Of a DNA stretch of 64,000 nt, positions 11,431 to 23,169 are shown in pieces. The notes under the pieces were generated by a model that was not told where the DNA came from, searched no databases, and worked only from the letters and a program-made list of their open reading frames with translations. Numbering within the stretch: the first letter of the stretch is position 1; every line of letters starts with the position of its first letter. The translations under genes were made by a program, and so were the position numbers. Origin of the DNA: Acanthococcus lagerstroemiae (Eukaryota; Arthropoda; Insecta; Hemiptera; Eriococcidae); assembly GCA_031841125.1 (NCBI GenBank), contig CM063113.1, positions 33,997,312-34,061,311 on the forward strand, read 5' to 3'.

Positions 11431-12860
11431 TTTTAACTCGCGAATTATGACTTTTAAATCTCTCGCTCGTTTTAACACTTTAGCACTGTATAACACTACG
11501 TTTCGGATTATATATCTCTTATCGCACTGATTACAGCCAATTGGAATAGTTAGCCTTAACATTAAAATCTTTCTAAACCGGAACACATTCAGACTGGTCA
11601 TTAGGTATGAACATATCTGGGAACATGTAACTGTTCCTTAACAGCACAGTGTTATAGCCTATGCGCAAACTGTCTACTATTGGTGATATACATACATAAT
11701 CCGAGGTCTACTCTACAGTACGTACTAAACAAACTGTCATGGGCGTAGCCAGGTGGAGGAGGGGGCAAGTAGACAGAGACTGAAGTTATATTGTAGTGTG
11801 CATTACCCGAAATTAATATATAGATATTTCAACCGTAAAATAGTGAAAAAACCTACACGTTTTTCGAAAAGTCCACGCATATTTGATTATCTCGATAAAT
11901 ATGTTTTCTGAAGAACAGTTGTACGGGACCTTTTCATAGAAAATGTAACAAGGAATATTTCATTGCATTTGCATTTTGATCATAAAAAGTGAATATTTTT
12001 GTAGGTAACTGCGATTTAGCTAGTAAAGATCGGTTATGAAAGAAAAAATAACAAAAGCCACGTTCCTCGAAACTTTAACACATTTTTGCGATTCTCGGTA
12101 AATATGCGTTCTAGAGAAAAATTGCATAGGATCTTTTTCATATAAATTCAACGGGGAACATGTTATGTTATATGCATTTTGGTCCTAAAGTTGACATGTT
12201 TCGAGAAATTCGTGGTTTTTTGTAAAATCTCAATATTACACATGAATTCAAGGTCAAAGCGCCACGGGTTAGTGACCTCAGATTGAGCTCAAATTTTCTA
12301 TGGCGAATTTCTAGGTCCATTAGAATAAATTTCAGAGCGCACTCAATCGATCGGCGAAAACTTGTAAAACAAAGGGACACCTAGTGTGCACCCAAATCAC
12401 TGTTTTAAAAGAACCCGAACTTTATAAACTGAAAAAGGAAGTACCCGAACATGACCATAGTTCTGGATGAAGAATCGAACAAGGTCTCGACCAAAATCGA
12501 TGGGGTTCGACATCCGTGGATCATCCTGAAAGCGCTCATCACGCTCCGATATCTCTATTAACATTGCGAAGAAACGGAAGAGAGCAGCATCATGACAGAT
12601 TTACGGCGTTTTGAGTATGCAATTTTATTAACATTTCGAAATAGTTCGGATATTCATGGAATATTCACGGCGTTGCAATTATGCAATTATATCGACACTC
12701 CAGTCATGTTGCCGCCGCATTCGAATTCGAAGTGCAACTTATTATTTCATATGATGATGTGACGTCTTGATACAAAGTCACAAGTTTTAGAGTGGATTGA
12801 ACAATTTTTTTGTCTTTTTGTTGTTTCTTTTTCCTTTTCTTTTCGTTTCCCGATGTGCAA
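11431..12860. other. Gene-free interval
   Basis: The first 200 bases may be LINE 5' UTR. At about 11742 'GGGCGTAGCCAGGTGG' next to a G-rich tract looks like the end of a dispersed element, without a partner end. From 11850 to 12400 similar phrases recur weakly (TTTTCGAAAA/TCGATAAATATG at 11866-11900, TTCTCGGTAAATATGCG at 12090), suggesting an old internal duplication. No gene. Confidence 0.4.
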
Positions 12861-13010
12861 AATCCCTTTAGTTACCCTGGTAACTAAAGGGGAACAAGGG
12901 TAATCTCAGGGTAAGCGAGGGTAACCAAAGGGGAACAAGGGTAATCTGAGGGTAATTTGTGGTTAACCCGAGGGTAACAAATGGGTAACTTTTCCGCGGG
13001 TAACTAATTG
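12861..13010. repeat. GGGTAA-type short tandem repeat with hairpin
   Basis: Variants of 'AGGGTAAC' and 'GGGGAACAAGGGTAATC' recur about ten times between 12891 and 13005. At 12864-12891, CCCTTTAGTTACC and GGTAACTAAAGGG form a perfect 13-bp inverted repeat with a 2-bp loop. The motif is not the insect telomere repeat TTAGG. No ORF of note. Confidence 0.7.
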
Positions 13011-13073
13011 CTATAACCAATAAAAACAGCTTTACAAGGTAATCATACGCGATGTCGGTTTTAACTTCTGCTT

Positions 13074-13216
13074 GACTGGACACCTCTTTTTTAATTTAGC
13101 TCTCAATCCGAGCCCTGAAATCTGTCCTGTCGAGTATTACCTCACCCAAGACCTCCGGATTCCGAGACGAGCGCTCTATCCACTCGGCCAGCCAGACGCC
13201 TTTTGACTAGACGCCT
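13074..13216 (-). mobile_element. tRNA-derived SINE, internally deleted, with target duplications
   Basis: On the minus strand 13204-13086 begins with a tRNA-like head containing the A-box-like TGGCCGAGTGGATAGAGCG. It jumps directly to the SINE tail, so the B box is lost, and matches the copy at 26511-26726. It is flanked by GACTGGACACCT (13074-13085) and GACTAGACGCCT (13205-13216), which match at 10 of 12 positions and look like an old target-site duplication from LINE-driven insertion. Confidence 0.75.
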
Positions 13217-13723
13217 GGACAGAAAGTAAAGATTTCTTTTATTACTCAACAAATTTTAAATAACAAACTGTGAGAGATGAGTGGATGGTGCCCACGGATA
13301 CTTGTACAAATTATGCATGAAAGAATCGTGTTCTTAGGTGGAAAGGACAGTCTCCATGAAAAATAAGAAACATAAAACTTCCTCGTGCGATGTTTGCATG
13401 CATCTAGCAATACCAATTCTTTTCAGGTGGTTACAAATGTTCCTCACCCAAATTTTGTTTTGAAAAGAATTTAAAAGAGTGTGAGATTTTCAATTTTGTC
13501 CAAATTTGGAGGTCACATACAAAACAAGATTTCTTATGTCCAAAATTTTACTTCAGTTTTTAGTTGACCGGCGAATAAAATATACCTTTGTAGTCTAAAG
13601 TATTGGTAGACGATCTCGAAGATGTTTCTTTTCCTGTCTGGCTATGTAAAGAAGACGTACGCCCTGCCCATCCCTACTCACGCCACTGAAACACTTTAAT
13701 ATTCTAAGCGATTTCAATTATTT

Positions 13724-13755
<32 letters not shown>

Positions 13756-14840
13756 ACTGAAGAAATATATAAACAAAGGTTGGTATAGAACTAAGCCAAT
13801 ATTTCATATATGATATCTTTTAAGAAAATTTTGTTCTGCATAAGCCCTTCTATTATAGGTAATATAATTTTGAACGTGGAAGTAAACTCATATCGTAAAT
13901 AAAGTCAGCGACTCAATAAATTCAGGCATTTAATTAAGATCAGTGCTCTCTTCTATCCTCAACTCCTACAGTCACCACAATTTTGATTTTGGAGTCCATA
14001 TAAATTCAGAAACCCAAAGAAGTTAAATTTCACTATGCGTGACGTATTTCATGAAAGTTCGTCAACGGAATACCGAAAATTGAATTCACTGATTTTGAAA
14101 CCTTCAGAGTAGATACGCCGTTTTCTTTAATGGATCTTACGAAAGTTGAAAAAAATCTATTATTAAAATCCCATCCAAAAAAAAATCAAAAAAAAAAAGT
14201 TGAACAAAGCGTGCTGTATTGTAAGGGAAGCGGAAAGGAGGGAAAAAAATTCTCATGCATAGAGAGTCAGGTGAAACTTATTTACTCTTTGTGAAAGGTG
14301 TTTTTTATAATTTTATGAGGCGGCTTGTCAGATTAGTTCAATAAAATAAAACTTCTATAAGGTTTTAGCTCAAGGGAAGGTGTTTCCCCAGCATCCCTCC
14401 TCTTTTATGGATACATACGTTGAAACTGCCTTTTTTTCAACAAATTATATAAGTTTTGGATTGATGTTTTGTATTTTGTGGGCTTAAATTTAGTTCGGAG
14501 TACTTAGAGTTGATGGATTCTGCGAGGAGGAGGATGAAAGGGGACTCAAAGTGAGTGTAAACATTTTTGATTTTTTCTTTCTTTCAATATTCGATTTTAC
14601 TTAGAGGTTTATAAGGTAGCTGAATCTATTTTTGTTTTTAGCTTTTAGTTTCACACGTCCAGTTCATTAGAGGAGGCCGAATGGCTATTTCAATCTATTT
14701 TCGCGTTGGTGGTCGATTTCTAGGTTTTCAAGGTTGCTGAAACCGTTTCTGAGGTTAGTAGTTTGTTTCGACCTACAGGGTACTATCTTACGCAGTGAGA
14801 CAATTAAGCTCCGAGACTGAGTCCACAGAAACAATATAAT
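13217..14840. other. Gene-free AT-rich interval
   Basis: No supported gene. There is a poly-A run of about 23 at 13724-13746 and short A-rich runs at 14177-14200. The rest looks like unique intergenic DNA with no repeat I could match elsewhere in the window. Confidence 0.4.
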
Positions 14841-14849
14841 TTAAAAATT

Positions 14850-15345
14850 ATCCAACGACAATATAATCGCCTTCGAGGTACACCCTTGGGCTCCAACACT
14901 GCCAGCGATTTTTCAGCGCATTGTTGCAGTTTTTTGGAACGCCTCAATTGGGATGTCCTACGGTATCCTCGTCAAGTCCTTTTGGATGTCATTAATGGAT
15001 TCAAAATGCGTACTTTCTACCACTTAGTTGACCTTGCGGATTATAAAAGAGTCACATGGTGACAGATCAGGCTAATTTGGGGGCCTGCGGTAATACTGCA
15101 ATCCATTCACAGGTCAAACATTGAGTAATACTGAACGCGTTGTAGCAAGGCGCAGAGTCATGATGAAGAATCCACGTTCTCGCGATGTTGGAACGCCCTC
15201 TGTTGACTTTTTTTCGAAGTCTTTCTAGTACATCGCAGTAGTAGACTGATTAACAGTTCGTCCAGTTGGAACAAACTCCTTATGGACCATTCCGCCGCAG
15301 TCAAAGAAGCAAATCGTTGCTCGAAATTTCACTTCTCTCCTTTTT
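14850..15345 (-). pseudogene. mariner-type transposase relic (IS630/Tc1/mariner superfamily)
   Basis: The minus strand encodes, across several frames, the C-terminal half of a mariner transposase. In order: G-M-V-H-K-E-F-V-P near 15300; W-I-L-H-H-D-S-A-P at about 15174-15149 with the second catalytic Asp; P-D-L-S-P-C-D at about 15071-15051 with the third catalytic Asp; and a final Y-L-E-G-D near 14870. A stop precedes the PDLSPCD motif and there are at least two frameshifts. These enzymes cut and paste DNA at TA sites. The N-terminal DNA-binding part and the terminal inverted repeats were not found. Confidence 0.8.
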
Positions 15346-15429
15346 CGTGACGATCTCCACTAATACACTTGTATAAAACACGACACAGCTAGAGAACTGA
15401 TAATCACATGAGGGTTTAATACACTGTCT

Positions 15430-16574
15430 TGAAAGCGTATCCTGAAAGCGATGGATTAGTGGGATCTCTCGGGGAGCCTAATGAGTAATCATCAGCAGCT
15501 ACTTAGCAGACAGAAAGATAGTGTATACAGAATCAGAAGGTCGCCAGGTCCAGAAGATCATCTCGGTGGGTGTACCTCAGGGATCGGTCTTAGAACCCCT
15601 GTTGTGGAACATGTTTTTTGACAAGGTCCTGCGGCTCAGACTTTCGAGAAGAGCTCAGGCCATCAGCTTTGCCGATGACACTCTTCTCCTTGTAGAGGGG
15701 AGATCGGAGCAGGTCCATACTCAGCATCGAGATGAAGTGGTTGCCCAGAAGACAGAAGGCATCCTTTTCCACGGGCGGAAAGGGGACAGGCCACAGCCAT
15801 TTGACCTAACACGATTGGGCAAACCGGTATCCTTACAGCCCCGAATGGGGTACCCTGGAAATGACGGTAGACAACGAGCTGTGTTGGAAACCGCATGTCT
15901 ATACAGTGACAGAGAAAGCAGAGCGGACGGTGAGGCGTTGCGTCATAGCTTATATGCCGAACAGTTTCGCTCGAGGCGGCTCCTGTACGAATGCCTCTTA
16001 TTGATCTGCTGTCTAGGGAAAACGTAACTCTTTATCACCGCTTCCAGAAGCTCCCAACAGCTCACAGAAGAAAGACAGGAGTAAAGGAGAAGCTTAAGAG
16101 CGAGGTCCGGCGGAAAACAGTTCAAAAGTGGGTGGCTTGCCTCCAAGAGCCCGCCCATGGCCGCAGGACATTAAGGCTAGTACACGACCTCTATACATGG
16201 TTTTCGCCGCGGCACAGTGAGCAGACGTATCATCTTACGCAAATGCTCAGTGGGCATCGGTGCTTCAGTAGTTATCTTCACCGCTGGAACAAGGTACCCG
16301 GCCAGTGCTCGCGTTGTGCAGCAGAGGTCTATGACGTGCAGCAAACCATCTTTTGCTGCACTGCGTGGAATGACGCACGAACAGCACTTGAGGCGTCTGT
16401 CTGCAGTCACATCACTCTTGAGACGATGGTTGAAGTGATGCTGGCTAGCCCGCAGAACTGATCAGCGATGATCCAATGCGCCGCCGGCACAGTGATGCGG
16501 GCCGAGGAGGACGCCGAACGCGCGATACAGCGGACAGCATATCACGCAATCCGCACAGCAGGTTTTGAGCGATG
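15430..16574 (+). pseudogene. R1-type LINE reverse transcriptase and zinc-knuckle fragment
   Basis: The palm domain opens at about 15500: S-V-G-V-P-Q-G-S-V-L, then F-A-D-D-T-L-L-L at 15668-15691 with the catalytic Asp pair. A frame change at about 15760-15990 leads to the C-terminal part (15991-16461). This carries G-H-R-C-F and the C-x2-C ... F-x-C-x-x-W zinc-knuckle pattern typical of R1/I elements, except that the usual His appears replaced. A last frame to about 16574 holds an R-A-E-E-D-A-E-R-A tail. The 5' half of the element is missing. The 3' flank ends in a GA microsatellite at 16733-16768. Dead copy. Confidence 0.85.
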
Positions 16575-16732
16575 AGTCCCTGTAAGCGGCTTTGCAGCTG
16601 AAGCCCATCTCCGTGTCCGAAAAGAGTCCTGAGAGGTGATATCAGGGCACGGCGGCAGTAAGGGAAAGGACGGACACGACGACGATAGAGGAACAGAGAA
16701 GCGTGCGCTGTTAGGTGTAAATAAGAAATAAA

Positions 16733-16768
16733 AGAGAGAAAGAGCGAGAGAGAGAGAGAGAGAGAGAA
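16733..16768. repeat. (GA)n microsatellite
   Basis: AGAG and GAGA repeats directly follow the 3' untranslated part of the R1-type LINE fragment. They may derive from its 3' tail. Confidence 0.8.
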
Positions 16769-16779
16769 TGAAAAAAAGC

Positions 16780-17250
16780 TAGCAAAAAGTTTTGAATAAT
16801 TAACGCCTGCCAGTTACGGTGAAAGTTTTCTTAAAACTACGGGCAAGACGCTGTAAAGAAAAATGCTTTATTTACTTAACATTGTTGAACACGAGAACTT
16901 TGCTTCGTTCTTATATCTCACCGACACTGTGGTCCCTTCGTGATAAAGCGCGCCATTAAATATTTATGAAATTACATTCGTTATTTCTGCGAATTTCCTA
17001 AGTGGTATTTCGGCGTATTTTTATACGAAGTTATCTCTTAAAACACGCTATTTTATTAAGGCACAAACGCAGACAAGGAGAGCTAAGGATAGAAATGATG
17101 CGAGTGTGTCAAAGGGGTTACCTTCTGCACTATCAGTGAGCACACGTTCGTCGTTTTGTCAGGGAAATGATCAACATAAAAAATTAATAACTCCTCGGCG
17201 ATTCAACTCATCAACTTCCTTGACCGGCGCAATAACTTTCATGACCTCTC
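16780..17250. other. Gene-free interval
   Basis: Nothing recognised apart from the beginning of frames leading into the Gypsy-type fragment. Confidence 0.35.
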
Positions 17251-17251
17251 A

Positions 17252-17760
17252 GTGGAGCCGACTCCTGCAGTCGTTCCTGATAGACCGACCGCCTTCGGTA
17301 GCAAAGGACATCCATTATCTTCAGATGTGGTGTCTGGGACCTACCTCTGTTCACACCTCGACTGGTTCCACCACCGAGACTCCTACCCGCGGCACGACCA
17401 AATCCACTATCGAGACCCTGCCCGGGGCATGACCGAAACTGTGAGCGTATTTAACAACTTTACGTGCTCACAATCTACCGATGCGGAGATCCAGGAGTTG
17501 AAGCGAACTGTGCCGCATCAGATCGACGTTAAAAACAATCTCGTCTATCGCCGTGGACGTGATGGCATTTTGCGTCTAAGGGTGCCCGCAGCCCTCCGCG
17601 AGGATGTTATCCACTTCTACCATACTGTCTATGGACACATTAGCATTGGGAAGACCACGGAAGTACTCCTGCGACATTACGCGAGGCCGCCTCTGCGTGA
17701 GCAGGTGTACAAGCCAGTAGCAGGTTTCCAACCCTGCAACACGCGGAAGAAACACTGACG
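17252..17760 (+). pseudogene. Gypsy-type LTR retrotransposon pol fragment (integrase zinc-binding region)
   Basis: From about 17480 the frame has the RNase H-integrase junction of Ty3/Gypsy Pol. N-N-L-V-Y-R-R-G-R-D precedes a degenerate HHCC zinc-binding domain: F-Y-H-T-V-Y-G-H, then I-G-K-T-T-E-V-L-L, then C-N-T-R-K-K. The first cysteine of the pair appears replaced by Phe, and the frame stops at 17758 before the DDE core. Upstream residues 17252-17440 are not recognisable. No LTRs were identified. An old, non-functional copy. Confidence 0.75.
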
Positions 17761-17943
17761 GCGAGTCCAGGTTCACCCCATGTGCCGACTGAAATCCGCG
17801 GAAAGAGTCAGTCATCCAGAGCAGTCGACTTCATGGATCCACTACCTACTGCCGATGGGATGATTCTCTTCAGTATTGTTGTTGTTTGAGCTTGATTTTT
17901 ATTTTGTTTTACTACCTATTTCCCCGCGGGACGGCCACAACAG

Positions 17944-18132
17944 CGATCGATCCCGGCGACGACGGAAGAAGCGAAGCAGAAGAAGAAGACGACGGCGGGG
18001 TGATCAGCCGTCTCGCGCCGGACACCCTGATTCCGGAGACGATGAAGAACGGAAACAGCTGGAACTGGGTGTCGGCCTTCTTCTCGGCCATCATGAAGAA
18101 GAAGATGCAGACGGAGTGGTCGAGACGTCCCA
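17944..18132 (+). CDS. Isolated GC-rich open stretch, possible exon, unrecognised
   Basis: Between AT-rich flanks there is a block of about 190 bp with strong G/C preference at third codon positions in one frame. The frame holds an acidic run (E-A-E-E-E-D-D) followed by I-S-R-L-A-P-D-T-L-I-P and W-N-W-V-S-A-F-F-S-A-I-M-K-K-K. A pyrimidine-rich tract and CAG at 17941-17943 could be a splice acceptor; no clean GT donor follows, and the frame runs into poly-T. It could be one exon of a host gene mostly outside this window, a processed fragment, or transposon-borne. I do not recognise it. Confidence 0.3.
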
Positions 18133-18188
18133 TTTTTTTGTGTTTGTGGGTGTTGTCGTTTTTTTTTTTAAATCTTCAAATTTTAAGG

Positions 18189-18535
18189 AAATCAAAAATT
18201 TTGGATTCAAGACTGTTTTAAACATAATTTTTCACACTGAGTTCGAATTCGGTGTTCAAATTTGGCGCTGACGATGACGCTCCGATCTCGAGATGAGCTC
18301 GAAAAAGTTGGAGAAAGTGGTCAAAAAATGACTGCAGCTCAATTTTGACGACGGATTTGAATTACTCGTGAAAAGTTGAGTAATTAACACCAACGCCGAA
18401 GCTCTCCGGAAAGTTTTTGCCTAAAAGAAGACATGATGTATAGTGTGGAGAAATTTTCAAATTTCGAAAAGATCAAGAATTTTGGATGAAAGACCGTTTT
18501 TAACTCAATTCGGTGTTCAAATCGGAATCATCGAG
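18189..18535. repeat. Imperfect direct duplication
   Basis: A phrase of about 60 bp (AAAATTTTGGAT..AAGAC, then GAATTCGGTGTTCAAAT) at 18190-18260 recurs in shortened form at 18475-18525. The spacing is about 275 bp. Confidence 0.45.
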
Positions 18536-18610
18536 TGCCTCAATGAGTTAGTTGAGGATGTCACATTACACACTGACTATATCAACTGGTTGGCGGAAAT
18601 TTATACCGAG

Positions 18611-18943
18611 TTATGCAGAATCAGGGTTCGCGAGTCTAGCACTTATTTGTTGCACCCAAGTGTACGCGTAGGTCGGGATTTGTTCATCCTGGATTCCATC
18701 GATGAAGGCTGAGACCGCAATTTCCTCTTTGAAATCTTCAGGGGATGTCGGATAGGCGGCATTGGTGAGGCGAACTATCTTCGCATGAAAAGTTTGTAGC
18801 GATTCACCCTGCCTCTGTGACCGCCACTTTAGTTCCCGCTGGAACACTGGCTTCATATGGGCGAGTTTCTCGCTTCCTTTGACAGAATGCGCCTCATGAA
18901 ATGTTGCTTTTGTCAGCCACACGCCAAACAGATGTGTGTGCAT
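18611..18943 (-). pseudogene. LTR-retrotransposon gag fragment
   Basis: The 110-residue minus-strand frame resembles the capsid part of Gypsy-type Gag: L-K-W-R-S-Q-R-Q-G-E-S-L-Q-T-F near the middle, then Y-P-T-S-P-E-D-F-K-E-E-I and F-I-D-G-I-Q-D. It lies on the opposite strand to the pol fragment at 17252-17760, so the two are probably separate insertions. No nucleocapsid zinc knuckle or LTR was seen. The copy is truncated at both ends. Confidence 0.65.
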
Positions 18944-18979
18944 ATTCCTTCATCGCTGGCTGAATGCTGGAGACACACA

Positions 18980-20470
18980 ACCTCTCGACGAATCGAAAAA
19001 CCGAGATCAAAAATACATCAAATTGAAAACCTTGATTTCTAAATAATAGTTCACGAATTCCAGTCTACAACTGTAAGTACAAATTTGACGTACTTTGGCC
19101 GTTAACGCCTTCATTTTGTCTCACTCTCGACGGCCGAGCTCCTTCATCGCCGTGATAATTGGGATTTCATATCCTGCGAGAGGATGTCGCGTTCAAGTCG
19201 AAAGCGGTATCGGTTACCTGTTATTTTCTAAATCTTTTTCATCCTCGTTTGGTCCCTAATAAAGTTCGAAAGATTTTTTTCGTTTTCGGATTACGAAAGA
19301 GTTTATGCCGGGAAGATGGTACATAAATAACACGTTAAACATAATATAAAAGCCATAAAGGAAAAGTTATACGCGGTATTACTTCCGCTCGAGAAAGCGG
19401 TTTTCGGTGGAACGCGAATATGCCGCAGTTTTCGGTGCTATAAAATTTGAAGTATGGAAATGGCGAGCACGAGCACCAGTTCTCGCATGCAGAAAGAACG
19501 ATAAATAGGCCGACATGCCGGTTATTGTTTCGCAGACGAGAAGCGCAATAAAATCACTTAAATCTCTCCAGTTGGCCCGCAAAAATGACTCGAGTATTCG
19601 ACCCGTATTTTGGACCGCCGTTCAGCCCCAATGAGTTCTTTGCATTATTCATTGTAATGTATAGCGGGACGAGTTACATACAAAAATCCGATGTCGTAAG
19701 GATCCCGAATAGTGCTGTCCTGAATGACGGCTAAGGCCCTCGAACGATGGGATACATAATGCATTCTGAAACAAGTTCAGCGAGAGGATTCGGTTAACGA
19801 TTTTTCACAAAATTTATAACTAAAGGCTCAAGACCAAACAAGCGAGAAAAAGGATAATCTCAGTATAATCTAGGGAGATTCCATCTCGAAACTAATCAAA
19901 ATAAGAGTGAAACAAATCGATCACAACAGAAGTACCGAGGTAAGTGCCAATAGTAGAAAGAAGATCTCAGTTAGGCTGACCTTAAGACCTGCAGGTTTTT
20001 CGAGGTTGCGAGAGAAGTATTTAGTCCGCAGTGGAGCGAGGGCATGCAAAGTCGCAGAAATGAGAGTTTGTAGAAAAATCACGCGTAAGATTAATTGACT
20101 GCAGACTCAGTAAGTCTTCTAAAGGCTAAACATGAACTATAACTGGACTAAATGCATGTTGTGCCGGACCAATCGAAGGAGAAAAAGGAAAACGAATAGG
20201 AAGAAGAAGAGCGTGGTTCAGAAAAGATCACATACAAGAATGTACAGGTGTGCAGCCGACAAAAGACATTCCTAAGACGCTCGCAACGTGCTACGCAGAA
20301 AGTAGTGAGGTAAAACGATGTATACAAAAATATACACAGGGGAGGAGAGGTTAATTGCATACCGCAGAATTTGTCAAACCATATCTGCAAGTAGTGTCGA
20401 AGACTTCTTGAGAAAGATTCACATGTGACCAATATCTTCGATGTATTTTTGGCTGCCAAATTAATAGCTA
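18980..20470. other. Gene-free interval
   Basis: Short open frames only (for example 19907-20098), with no recognisable domain, and no repeat matched elsewhere in the window. Confidence 0.4.
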
Positions 20471-20479
20471 CATATTGAG

Positions 20480-21000
20480 TCTCATACAAGTCTTGAAGAG
20501 TATTACAGAGTCTTGAATAAGTTTGCAAAACTCTGGACAAGTCTGAAGCAAGTGCAGACTAGTATGAAAAAGTTGTGATCAAATCTTGAAAAGTCATAAT
20601 CAAGGAAGGAAAAGTTACAAAGGGTAGTAAACCAGTTTTAAGCTGTCTCAGTAAGTCTTTGTAAGGTTTGGAAAAAGATTTAAACAATTAATTTAGGAGA
20701 GTCTTGAAATAGTATTAAAGAATACTAATGGAATTTCGAAGCGTCCTCAAGAGTCTTAAAAAAGTCTAAAACAATCTGGAACAATTAAAGAAAAGCTTCA
20801 GGGCTTTAAAACAGATTTTTAAGCAGTTTTAAGCCAGTATGATATAGTCTCAGAAAATTTTGATTTAATCTCGAAAAATCTTAGTCAAGCCTCTGGGAGA
20901 GTTATAATAATTTATATACAAGATACAAGTGTTGAACAATCTTGGTGAATTAAACAAGTTTAGGAGAGATTCACGGAGTTTTCATCAAGTCTGTGAACGC
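20480..21000. repeat. Diffuse AGTCTTGAA-type cryptic repeat
   Basis: Variants of 'AGTCTTGAA', 'AAGTCTGAA' and 'AGTCTTAAAAAAGTCT' occur more than fifteen times at irregular 15-40 bp spacing, for example near 20493, 20510, 20541, 20584, 20701, 20749 and 20763. This looks like a decayed short tandem repeat, not coding sequence. Confidence 0.55.
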
Positions 21001-21394
21001 GTTATAGATTGATGTCTATGTCTACTTCCCCACGAGAAACAACTTGAATGGTATATAATTATCATTAAAAATAATTGTACTTCAAAAACCATTCAATTCT
21101 TATTTAATATGCAATGTATATTTGCCGACAACTTTTTTTTTTCCCCCACCAAGTGATTACCAAAAGAGCTACTCAATACATATGCATCGGCTTCACGGTC
21201 ACCCGAATATGGAAGCAGTCATCTTACTCGACACGTCGCCTTAAACGGCTACATACACATGATCTAATTACTCTAAACCAAGTTGCCTAAGTTAGAATAT
21301 ACTGTGTCGTTCTAGAGATAGTAAATATTTAATGGCAACTAGCCAGATTATTATTTTCAACATTTATGTAATAAAAAAAAAATTGTTTAAATTG

Positions 21395-21580
21395 TAAATT
21401 TGCCGATTTTTTAATCAAAATATTTTTTAATTTAAAAAAAAAAAAACACAAACACGAACAAACAAACGTTCTTAGAAAATAAAAAATTCAAATGAACAGT
21501 TTCAAACTTTGCCAACTGCCAAATTACTGGGGGTAACCCTTCCATAGTTTCGTCCCTGCAAATGCAGATTTGAACCTTAT
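21395..21580. repeat. Dispersed repeat, copy 1 (partner at 23005-23160)
   Basis: It starts 'GCCGATTTTTTAATC', continues through A-rich 'AACAAACAAACGTTC' and 'AAAAATTCAAATGA', and ends at 'TTTCGTCCCTG'. The same order and nearly the same words occur at 23005-23160 in the same orientation. No ORF. Non-coding interspersed repeat of unknown class. Confidence 0.65.
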
Positions 21581-22162
21581 CCCCCAAGCACTCACATTTA
21601 TGCGCACATGAACATACCCTAGTCTGGCAGGGCAAGCTAGAAGGATGTTAAGACTACTTGAGAGGAACACACAATTTTCTTTACACATTAAGGTGGTCGT
21701 TATTTACCTACTCTTGGTGACATTTTTTTCTGAATTTCTTCTGATTCGTCTCCTAAACTGGTTCCAATACAATAAAAAAGAAAAAAAAACCTGCAAAGTA
21801 ATAGGTCGATCGGATTAGGGAATCCGTACCACAACTCGCTTTCGTTCTTATGGGGAAAAAATATGGAATTTTGACTTTTGTTCCAGACGGAATTTCCCGC
21901 CTATATTCACCAAGACCAAAGCCCGTATTTAACAATAGAATCTTGCTATCGGATTCAGTTTGTGACATTAGAAAATAAGCCTTTTGCTTTCAACCTTTAG
22001 ATTTTAATAAAATGTTCAACTTTCTCAAATTTCAGGCTCTAAGTCAAACAAAAAATCTAGTAAAAAACAGATAGTCATTGAAATTCGAAATTCAACGTTT
22101 GCTACCGACTTTCAGATTTTCGAAATGTCTTCCATATTTCAGCTTTGCTTCAACTTTTCAGA

Positions 22163-22846
22163 TAGGGGAAACCGGGGCTAGTTGTCCGCGAGATAAGTTG
22201 TGTCAACTTTCATAACTTCCGTGTAAAAGGTGATTTTCACATCTAATGACGTCAGAGCTGACTCCGTAATGTACCAACGCCTTAACCATTCCTGGTAAAC
22301 CTCGTGATTATGGAACTGACCTGATTTATTGTGGTTTGATTTTTCGATAACAATAAAATTTAGCAAAAAGTCACGTTTTATAAACAAAAAGTTCACTCTC
22401 ATGAGTGTAATATTTTGTGCAGGCAAAAATCAAGTACTATGTGGTAAGTTGAATTTCTTCAGCTATCTTTGGGTGTATTAAAAATTACATTTATCCCCCC
22501 TATTTTCTATACGACATATTGTAGCCAAGAGTTGTAGCTACAATTTAAGCCTAATTTGAAGTTTTTCGACCCAATAGTTCTTGCACATTCTTAGCACGAA
22601 ACAATTTACCTCCAACATGTATATGACATAACTTACCCGGGTATGGAGCAAGTTGTCACAAAAAATGTGGCCGCGTTTAAAAATGTTTGGGGTCAACGGT
22701 ATGAAAGATTTTTTTGTTTTACGTAATTTTGCAGCCAGGGGTTGTAGCTACAATTTGAGCCTAATTTGAAGTTCTTCGCTCCAATAGTATTTTCAGAATT
22801 TTGAAGTTTCTAAAAATTGTGACAACTATAACCCCGGTCTCCCCTA
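22163..22846. mobile_element. TA-flanked inverted-repeat element, 680 bp
   Basis: Left end 22165 reads GGGGAAACCGGGGCTAGTTG. The right end 22844, reverse complemented, reads GGGGAGACCGGGGTTATAGT. Each is flanked by TA (22163-22164 and 22845-22846), as for Tc1/mariner/pogo-type insertions. Inside, about 60 bp around TTGTAGCTACAATTTAAGCC (22531-22590) is directly repeated at 22745-22803. There is no transposase, so it is a non-autonomous element. Confidence 0.7.
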
Positions 22847-23004
22847 ACATTCAATACTCAGATCTTGAAACCTTCAGCTTTTGATGACTAGTCTCTGAAA
22901 GGAGTCCGGGGTACCAATTTTCAGAAACGAAAATTGACTTTCAGTTTGGGGAGATGGAGAAGAAATATTTGCCGACGAATAGCCTATTTTTTGAAATCTA
23001 AAGA

Positions 23005-23160
23005 TATGCCGATTTTTTCATCGAAATATTTTCAATTGAAAAAAATAAACAAACATTCATAAAAAATGAAAAATTCAAATGATCAGTTTAAAAATTTGTC
23101 GCCTGCCAAATTATGAGGGGATTCAACCCCCCCCCCATTTTTTCGTCCCTGATAGGCAGT
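23005..23160. repeat. Dispersed repeat, copy 2 (partner at 21395-21580)
   Basis: Same word order as the copy at 21395: GCCGATTTTTTCATCG, A-rich block, AAAAATTCAAATGATCAG, then C-rich DNA and TTTCGTCCCTG. Direct orientation, no coding potential. Confidence 0.65.
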
Positions 23161-23169
23161 GAAATTAGA

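Noticed and set aside
17252..18943. A single Gypsy-type element joining pol and gag fragments
   Set aside because: The fragments are on opposite strands and no LTR pair was found.
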